From Closterium sp. NIES-65 (Eukaryota > Streptophyta > Zygnematophyceae > Desmidiales > Closteriaceae), in NCBI GenBank assembly GCA_948144175.1, contig CANXME010000808.1:1-64000 (forward strand): a DNA stretch of 64,000 nt. The letters are read 5' to 3'. The notes under the pieces are model-generated. The model was not told the origin of the DNA, made no database searches, and was given only the letters and a program-made list of their open reading frames with translations. A program made the position numbers and the translations under genes. Of this stretch, positions 21,601 through 30,100 are shown piece by piece (positions within the stretch are counted from its first letter, which is position 1; the number at the start of each line of letters is the position of its first letter).

Positions 21601-24539
21601 CAGGTGTGTCCCAGGTAGACGCAGTCGAGCCAGTCGAGGTTGCTGGTGACTCTGGTACTGCTGCGGGTGCTTAGCCTGGGGGTGCTGACTCTGGGGGTGC
21701 TGCGCGAGTGGGTGCTGAGCCTAGGGGTGCTGAGCCTGGGGGTGCGACGACTGGGGGTGCTGAGCCTGGGGGTGCTACGACAGGGGGTGCTGAGCCTGGG
21801 GGTCCTTCGCCTGGGGGTGCTGCGTCTGGAGCTGCTGAGCCTGGGGGTGCTGCGTCAGGAGCTGCTGAGCCTGGGGGTGCTGGGTCTGGAGCTGCTGAGC
21901 CTGGGGGTGCGGAGCCCGCGGCCGCTGGACCTGCTCGTGTGGCGTCTGGCGGTGCTGGGCCTGGTGGTTGTCCGGGTGCTTCGTCTCTGCGGGAGCCACT
22001 CTCTCCACAGGAGCTGCGCGAGTGGTTTGCCCGGCGCTGGAGGCGTACTGCAGGAGCTGGTGCTTCTTCGGCTGCTGAGGGTGCTGGTGCCGCCGGTCTC
22101 GGAGGTGCTAGTCCTGGGAGTGCTGGAGCTGCTGGGCCTGCGAGTGCGATTGGAGTCGGAGCTGCTGAGGGTGTTGGCGCTGAGGCTACTGCTGTGAGTC
22201 CTGGCGGCGGTCCTGCTGCGAGTGCTGCTGGTGCTGCTGGAGGTACTGGAGCTGGACGTGCTGTTGGCGCTGGTGCTGCCGCTGGGGGTGCTGGTGCTGT
22301 CCCTGCTGTGTCTGGAGTCGCCGCGCAGCCTCGGCCGTACTTTGTTCCACTCCTTCAGCAGGTTCTTGGTCTTCCTCCTCCCTTAGAGTGTCCACCGCCT
22401 GTCCAGTCACAGTCACAGTTTCCGCCGGCCTCCCCACTGCCTGCTCCTTCTCCCTACACTGGTCCTACAGGAGGTCTTGCTGAGCGTCGTGAGCCTGCGT
22501 CTCGTCCTGCGTCGCCTGTTCGTGCTGCTCGCTCTAGTGGTCGCGGTTCGCGTCAGCGTCCTCCTCCTGTCCCTGGCACGCACCGGATGTCTCTGCGTCC
22601 GTCCACTGCTCCTCTGCGTGCCCCTTTGCCTTCTCCTCCTGAGTCCTCTCTTCCTGTACTTGCCGACCCGGAGTCGGACTCTCTTCGTGCTGCCAGTCCT
22701 ACTGTCACGCGTCTCCTTGCTACTGTCGTCACTGACCCCTCTTTTGAGTCCACTGCTGCGTCTGCTCTTGTTGTTGAGCTCGTCGACTTTGCTGCTCGCT
22801 GTCGTCTAGACTACGCTGCTAGTCTCGTTGCTGAGTCTGCGTCTGTCTGTCCTCCGTCCGTCGGGGGTGAGTGTGCTCTTGGCACGGACGTCCTTGAGGA
22901 CACGCAGGAGGAGTTCCAGTGTCTGGCTGCTGCTTCACCTCATCTCGTGTCTGTACTGCTTACCCCTGAGGGAGACCCAGATGCACTTGACATCCCGACT
23001 CCGCGCTCTTACGCGGAGGCCGTAGAGGGTCCCTACTCCTCTCAGTGGCAGGCAGCTATGGATGCAGAGATGGCTTCCTGGAAGTCCACAGGCACCTACG
23101 TTGACGCGGTTCCCCCACCTGGGGCAAACATCGTCAGTGGCATGTGGATCTTCAGGGTGAAGCGGCCGCCAGGTTCTCCACCTGTCTTCAAGGCGCGGTA
23201 CGTGGCTCGTGGCTTCAGTCAGCGGCAGGGAGTTGACTACTTTCGGACCTTCTCTCCCACCCCGAAGATGACCACTCTTCGGGTGCTGCTGTACATAGCC
23301 GCTTAGCGTGACTACGAGCGTCACTCCCTTGACTTTAGCACTGCTTTCTTGCAGGGTAGCCTGCACGAGGAGATCTGGCTGCGCCGTCCACCTGGCTTCA
23401 CTGGGAATTTTCCTCCTAGCACCCAGTGGAGCCTCCGACGGCCAGTCTACCGTCTCCGCCAGGCACCGCGTGAGTGGCACGACACACTGAGGACTACGCT
23501 TGCGGCTCTTGGGTTTGCTCCCTCTACTGCTGACCCGTCGTTGTTTCTACGCACCGACACCTCTCTGCCGCCGTTCTACATCCTCGTGTACGTCGACGAC
23601 TTGGTCTTTGCCACAGCTGACACTGCTGGACTCGCCCACGTGAAGTCCGAGCTGCAGAAGAGACACACGTGCACTGACCTGGGTGAACTGCGCAGCTACC
23701 TTGGCTTGCAGATCACCCGGGACAGAGCACGCCGCACCATTACCCTGACTCAGTCACACATGGTGCAGCAGGTCCTTCAGCGCTTCGGCTTCACGTACTC
23801 CTCGCCTCAGGCCACTCCTCTGCCTACTCGCCACTCGCTCTCAGCTCTGCCTTCAGATGAGTCCGTAGAGTCGAGTGGCCCGTACCCAGAGCTTGTTGGC
23901 TGCCTCATGTACCTGATGACCTGCACACGACCTGACCTTGCATACCCTCTTAGCATTCTTGCACGCTATGTTGCTCCTGGGAGACACAGACCAGAGCACA
24001 TGGCCGCAGCGAAGAGGGTGTTGCGCTACTTGTGCAGTACGTCGGGCATGGGGCTAGTGCTTGGAGGGCAGAGTCCAGTGGTCCTCACTGGGCACGCGGA
24101 CGCTTCTTGGGCTGACGACCAGGCTACGCAGCGGTCGTCACAGGGTTACACCTTCAGCCTTGGTTCCGGCTCTGTTTCGTGGCGGGCTACTCGCTCGTCT
24201 TCTGTTCTCGGCTCCAGTTGTGAGGCCGAGATCTACGCCGGGGCCATGGCTGCACAGGAGCTTCGCTGGCTCACCTACCTGCTGACCGACCTTGGAGAGC
24301 CGCCTCGTTCTCCTCCAGTCCTGTACGTAGACAACAAGGCCATGCTGGCCTTGTGTCGAGAGCAGAGACTAGAGCACAGAACAAAGCTGCAGCAGCGTGG
24401 TCAGTTGCGACTTGCGTACGTGGCCTCTGAGGCCAACACTGCTGATATCTTCACTAAGGCTCTTGCGCCTTGTGATCATCAGCGCTTCTGTACTCAGCTT
24501 GGTCTTGTGCCTGTCTTGCCTCACTTGCTCACTTCTTGA
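18609..24539 (+). pseudogene. E3 gag-pol coding region (broken)
   Basis: It starts at an ATG giving MVTPSVLAFDAEGRAIDFEV, the Gag N-terminus shared with E4, E5 and E6. Gag continues with a poly-glycine stretch (about 19,410-19,610), LREWYAQRQ and a Cys/His knuckle (about 19,750-19,830). Protease DSGA lies near 20,140, integrase between about 20,800 and 21,480, the linker repeats near 21,660-21,960, RT between about 23,050 and 23,830 and RNase H to 24,539. It has about three breaks in all. The family makes these parts as one polyprotein. Confidence 0.9.
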
Positions 24540-24749
24540 CCTTGCTTGTACTGTCACATATATATACTCCTGCTCTTGCTTGCTTAGCCTCTTATATATA
24601 TATGTGTGCTTCTGCATGTGAACTGGCCTTCTGGCCTTGAACTTGTGCTCGGAATGTGTGGTGACTTTGTGATCCACCCTGAGCTTTGCTTTGCTTTGCT
24701 TGACTGGTCTTGTGACCCCTTGTTCTCCCCCACTTTGCCTATGGGGGTG

Positions 24750-24870
24750 TGTCAAATTATAATGCTGTCTAGGCTATAGTGGGGTAGCCCATATGGGGTA
24801 CACATTTTTAGGGTTGCATATTTGTATCACTTTCATTCCATAGTCATTCATTCTCGTTCTAATTTCCTCA
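24750..24870 (+). repeat. E3 3' LTR (121 bp)
   Basis: Partner of 10,806-10,926. It directly follows the polypurine tract CCTATGGGGGTG and is followed by the target duplication GAAAT at 24,871-24,875. Confidence 0.94.
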
Positions 24871-25823
24871 GAAATGTGTAGTCTAGAGGAAAGGGGGAAA
24901 AAAAAAACGTATTTTTTGTATTTCTATAGTGGATATACACGCTTAGTATGCACGCTTGTGTGCAGGTACAAGATGGATCCAGAACTCTAAAATCTCCCAA
25001 ATTATGTGGATCGAAAAGGTTAGAACCTAGATTTGTTGTACTAGAAGGCATAATCTAGTGGACTGTCAAGAATATGGTACTAGCTGCATCTCTACAAACA
25101 TAAGTAATGCGCTGGTCAGTTTGGTAGGTATGCGTGCTTGTACTACAGGTACCATGTACGATTAGAATGCCTATATCTGCCAAATTTTATAGATCGAAAA
25201 GGTTAGAACCTGGTTGGGCAGTGGGGAAATGTGTAATCTAGAGAAAAGGGGGAAAATATATTGTACTCTTTGTATTTCTACAGAGAAAGTAATGCGTTGT
25301 TCGATTCGGTCAGCATGCACGCTTGTGTGCGGGTACAAAGTGGAGGCAGAACTTTGAAATCTCTCAAATTATTTGCAACAAAAATGTTAGAACCTAGTTT
25401 TGTTGAAGTAGAAAGCCTAATCTAGTGGACTGGCAAAAATATGGTACTAACTGCATCTCTACAAACATAAGTAATGCGCTGGTCTGTTTGGTAGGTATGC
25501 ATGCTTGTACTGCAGGTACCATGTACGATTCGAATGCCTATATCTGCCAAATAATATAGATCCAAATGTTTAGAAATGCGAAATCTAGAGAAAAGTGGGA
25601 AAATATATCGTACTCTTTGAATTTCTACGGATAAAGTAATGCGTTGTTCGGTTCGGTTAGTATGCACGCTTGTGTGCAGGTACAAGGCGGAGCTGGAACT
25701 CTGAAATCTCCCAAAGTATGTGGATTGGAAAGGTTATAACATATTGTTTTTGAAGTAGAAGGCCTTATTTAGAGGACTGGCAAGAATATGGTACTAACTG
25801 CATCTCTACAAACATGTAAAAGG
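24871..25823. repeat. Sat366 satellite, segment 4
   Basis: The array continues across E3: the unit cut at GGGGAAAT resumes as GAAATGTGTAGTCTAG. About two and a half dimeric units. It ends at AAAGG, the target of a solo LTR. No gene is seen. Confidence 0.9.
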
Positions 25824-25957
25824 TGTCAGAATATTATAGCTTATACATTTGTGTAGGCTGTAGTGGGGTAGCCCATAAGGGGTACAACCCAATTAGGGTT
25901 AGTACTTGTACCCAACTGTTTCATAGTTCTATCATTCCTCACGTTCTAATCTTCACA
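25824..25957 (+). repeat. Solo LTR of a related copia family (134 bp)
   Basis: It begins TGTCAGAATATTATAGC and ends CTAATCTTCACA. It is flanked by the exact 5-bp duplication AAAGG (25,819-25,823 and 25,958-25,962). Its middle (GTAGCCCATAAGGGGTACA) matches the copia LTRs nearby. No internal region is present, so it is what remains after recombination between two LTRs. Confidence 0.88.
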
Positions 25958-25998
25958 AAAGGCGCTGGTCAGTTTGGTAGGTATGCGCGTTTGTACTG
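25958..25998. repeat. Sat366 satellite, 41-bp island
   Basis: Satellite text (GCGCTGGTCAGTTTGGTAGG) between the solo LTR and E4. It ends in TACTG, the target of E4. Confidence 0.85.
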
Positions 25999-26128
25999 TG
26001 TCAGAGTATTATAGCTGATGCATGTTTGTAGGCTATAGTGGGGTAGCACATATGGGGTACAGCTTTCTAGGGTTGTATTTGTACCCAACTCTGACTTAGT
26101 CATTTCATTCCTGTTCACTTGTTTCACA
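25999..26128 (+). repeat. E4 5' LTR (130 bp)
   Basis: It starts TGTCAGAGTATTATAGC and ends CTTGTTTCACA. It appears identical to 33,225-33,354. Being at the 5' end it should hold the element's promoter; I see no motif that proves a start site. Confidence 0.95.
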
Positions 26129-26139
26129 TGGTATAGAGC
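26129..26139 (+). promoter_or_regulatory. E4 primer-binding site
   Basis: TGGTATAGAGC directly after the 5' LTR, of initiator tRNA-Met type. Confidence 0.8.
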
Positions 26140-26165
26140 GGGTCCTTCCTTAGGACCGTTTTTTT

Positions 26166-27040
26166 AGGGCCCACCGAAGCGCGCCCCGAGGCGCGCCTTT
26201 TTTTTAGCGACCCCTCGGGTCGCCATTTCCCTCGCGGCCCCGCTGTCCCTCAGACGCGGCCCCGCCACCTCTCCTGATCGCGGCCCCGCCGCCTGCTTGA
26301 CGCGGCCCCGCCGCCTCCACTGACGCGGCCCCGCCGCCGGCTCTGACGCGGCCCTGCCGCCCGCTTCGTCGCGGCCCCGCCGCCTGCTTGACGCGGCCCC
26401 GCCGCCTCCACTGCCGCGGCCCCGCCGCCGCCTCTGACGCGGCCCTGCCGGCCCGCCGCTGCACCCTACGGCCCGCCGCTGCACCCTACGGCCCGCCGCC
26501 TCACCTGACGGCCCCGCCGCTGCACCTGCCGGCCCGCCGCTGCACCTGCCGGCCCGCCGCTGCACCCAGCGGCCCGCCGCTTCACCTGACGGCCCCGCCG
26601 CTGCACCTGCCGGCCCGCAGCTGCACCCTACGGCCCGCCGCTGCACCCTACGGCCCGCCGCCTCACCTGGTCGGCCCGCCGCTGCACCCTACGGCCCCGC
26701 CGCTGCACCTGCCGGCCCGCCGCTGCACCGGTCGACCCGCCGCTGCACCTAACGGCCCCGCCCCTGCATCTCCCGGCCGAGCCGCCCCAGCAGCCGAACC
26801 GCCCGGGAGCCGAGCCGCCCAACGCCGAGCCGCCCGGGACCCGAGCCGCCCTGCCGCCGAGCCGCCCGGGAGCCGAGCCGCCCTGCACCCGAGCCGCTCT
26901 GCCGCCGAGCCGCCCGGGAGCCGAGCCGCCCTGCGCCCGAGCCGCCCAGCCGCCGAGCCGCCCGGGAGCCGAGCCGCTGTGCACCCGAGCCGCTCGGTCG
27001 CTGAGCCGCCTTTCTGCAGAGCTGCACGACCTGCCCTGCC
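26166..27040 (+). repeat. E4 leader: GC hairpin and two-zone minisatellite
   Basis: It opens with GGGCCCACCGAAGCGCGC and the pairable CGCGCCCCGAGGCGCG, found in similar form in E3, E5, E6 and E7. Next come units of about 20-24 bp around GCGGCCCCGCCGC and CGGCCCGCCGCTGCACC (about 26,230-26,790), then CCGAGCCGCC units (about 26,790-27,010). No start codon with recognisable coding content is seen before the Gag ATG. Confidence 0.85.
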
Positions 27041-27109
27041 TGGTGAGCACAGTCCCACTGACACTGCGAGCTCTTTCCCTACTGCTTGCACTGCGTCGCT
27101 GTCGTCGCC

Positions 27110-30100
27110 ATGGCTACCCCTAGTGTCCTAGCTTTTGACGCTGAGGGTCGCGCCATTGATTTTGAGGTCTGGTTAGACGACCTGCAGCTGTTCTTACAGT
27201 GCGACAGGGCTGACGACCTTTCTCTCTTTGACCTCACCTCTGGCGCCTCTCCTACTCCTGCTGCTGATGCTGATCCCACTGTCCGCTCTCAGTGGGCCAC
27301 CCGCGATGCTGCTGCACGTCTTGCTTTGCGTCGCCACCTCCCTACCTCTGCGCGTGCGCACTTTAGTCAGTACAAGAGTGCTCAGACCTTGTACGACGCT
27401 GTAGTTGCGCGCTACTCCTCCCCTGCCACTGCTGCACTGAGCCGTCTCATGCTTCCCTACCTCTTTCCTGACCTCTCTGCCTTTCCCACTGTTGCTGACC
27501 TCATTACGCACCTCCGCACTAGTGACACTTGCTACCGCGCCGCCCTTCCTGCTGAGTTCTGCGCTAAGAACCCACCCCCCATGTACATCGCTCTCTACTA
27601 CGTAGTCGCGTGCCTCCCTGACTCCCTTCGCGTCGTCAGGGACCACTTTCTCGCAGTCTGTCCCACCACCCTCACCGTCGACCTCCTCGAGAAGGCCCTC
27701 CTCGCAGCGGAGAAGAGCATAGTCGCTGTAGGTGCTTCTCGTGGTGACCCTCGCACCCCCATCTTTGAGGGGTGCTCTCCTTCCCCCTTGCTGCCCTCTG
27801 TTGCCTCTGCTGCTGCTGCCGACCTGCTTGGTCTTGAGTCGGTCGGCGCGGCGTCTACCCCTAGTGGGAGACGTCGCTCCAGCAAGGGCAAGGGGGGCAA
27901 GGGCGCGGGTGGAGCTGGAGGGGGCGGTGGCGGTGGCGGCGGTGGCGGCGGAGGGAGTGGGGGTGGCGGCGGGACTAGTGGCGGGGGTGGTGGTGGTGGT
28001 GGCAGCAGCGGCGGAGACGGTGGTGGTGGTGCCAGCGGTGGTGGTGGAGGCAGCGGCGGAGGTGGAGGCGGCGGAGGTGGAGGCGGTGGAGGCGGCAGCG
28101 GAGGAGGCGGTGGTGGTGGAGGAGGTGGAGCTGGTCGGGGTGGTCCCCAGCAGCGTAGCGGCGGTGGTGGTGGCCAGCGCTCGCAGCGGCAGCAGCAGCA
28201 GCGCTCGCGGGACATCCCTCCGCCTCAGCAGCTTCGTGAGTGGTACGCTGGGCGTCAGAGGGGTGGGGGTACTGGTCCCTGCACCTACGTTCTTCGTTCC
28301 GGCGACCGCGCGGGTGAGCAGTGTGGGGGTGCCCACGCCACCCAGCGCTGCTTTGGCCGCCTGACGGACGCTTGGCGTCAGCAGTTCCCTGGGGCTAGTG
28401 AGATCCCTCGCTGGGATGAGCTTCGAAGGGCTGGTGTAGCGATCTTTGATCTTGATTTTGATGCTATCCTTGCTGCTATGTATGCTGTGGATTATAGTGA
28501 GGAGAATGAGGGTTACCGGTGTTTCCAGCCCGACCCGGGCATTGGTACTGGTGCGCTAGGTGCTTGTGAGGCTGCTGCTCTAGGTGCCAGTGCGTCTGTG
28601 CTCTCAGGTACTGGTGAGACTGCGCTCTCAGGTACTGCGTCGTCCTCGTCCTCCCTCACTTTCACACTTGACTACGGGGCTTCTCGCTCCTTCTTTCGAG
28701 ACCGCACTACCCTTACGCCGCTCGGCCGGCCGGTTGCGGTCTCCCTTGCTGACCCCTCTGGGGGTCCTGTCCTGTCTCACTTCTCCACTGTCCTCCCGTG
28801 TCCGGCTGCCCCTTCGGGCACCCTGTCTGGTCTGTACCTTCCCTCGTTCTCTACGAACTTGGTGAGTGGAGCGGACCTGCAGGATGTGGGGGTTCACCAG
28901 TTCACTCCTGCGAGTCAGCGGGTGACCCACTGCACGGAGGCACGCACAGGCCGACACCTGGCCACGTTCTCGCGTCGGCCGGGGTCGAGTCTCTACACCC
29001 TGACCGTTGAGTCTCCTCCGGTCCCTGCGTCTGGTCAGGTGGCTGCGTCGGGTCAGGTGCTTGCTGCTGCGTCCCGGTCAGGTCCTGAGTCTGCCCCCTG
29101 TTCTTGTCGCCTCCTGTCTCACGAGACTCTCCTGTGGCACCACCGTCTTGGCCACCCCTCCTTGCCCCGTCTTCGGAGCATGGCTTCCCGTGTCCTTGTC
29201 TCTGGTCTTCCCCAGTCTCTCCCTCCTCTCCCCTCCGGGCCAGGACCTTCCTGTGTCCCCTGTGTCGAGGGTCGCCTCCGGGCTACTCCTCACTCCTCCC
29301 ACTTCCCCCCGACAGAGGCTCCCCTGCAGACGCTTCACATGGATGTGTGGGGCCCAGCCCCCGTCCGTGGGCAGGGTCACGAGCGCTACTTCCTGTTGGT
29401 GGTTGACGACTACTCGCGTTACACCACAGTCCTCCCCTTGCGCAGCAAGGGTGCGGTCACTGAGGTGCTGATCGACTGGATCCGCGAGGCTCGTCTCCAG
29501 CTCAGGAAGAGCTTCGGCTCGGACTTTCCTGTTCTGCGTCTGCACTCGGACAGATGCGGAGAGTTCTCTTCTCGCCTTCTGCGGGACTACTGTCGTGCAC
29601 GGGGGATTCGCCAGACCTTCACGCTACCGGACTCACCACAGCAAAATGGGATTGCTGAGCGCCGCATTGGCATGGTCATGGATGTCGCTCGTACGTCCAT
29701 GATGCATGCGGCTGCCCCCCATTTTCTGTGGCCGTTTGCGGTGAGGTACGCGGCGCATCAGCTCAACCTTCACCCCCGGGTCTCTCGGCCTGCGATGTCC
29801 CCAGCCTTGCTGTGGACGGGGAAGGTTGGCGATGCGTCTGTGTTCCGTGTCTGGGGATCTCGGGCGTTTGTCCGCGACTTGACTGCGGACAAGCTGTCCC
29901 CTCGTGCTGCTCCCTGTGTCTTCCTTGGCTTCCCCTCTGACGCCCCAGGGTGGCAGTTTTACCACCCCTCCTCTCGTCGTGTTCTGTCCTCCCAGGACGT
30001 CACGTTCGACGAGTCAGTCCCCTTCTACCGTCTCTTCCCCTACCGCACTCCTTCCCTCCCCCCTCCCCCGGACTTCCTTGTGCCGGTTCCCCCCCCGGTA

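Larger units (their letters stand above)
10806..24870 (+). mobile_element. E3: Ty1/copia retrotransposon, host of nested E2
   Basis: It has 121-bp LTRs (10,806-10,926 and 24,750-24,870) differing at about three positions, and 5-bp duplications GAAAT on both sides (10,801-10,805 and 24,871-24,875). Without E2 it is about 7.47 kb. The primer site TGGTATCGAGC starts at 10,927. The leader is split by E2 after position 11,028 and resumes at 17,622. Gag starts at the ATG at 18,609. Protease, integrase, AEPGG linker, RT and RNase H follow to 24,539. It is broken, with about three breaks. It is older than E2, which lies inside it. Confidence 0.95.
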
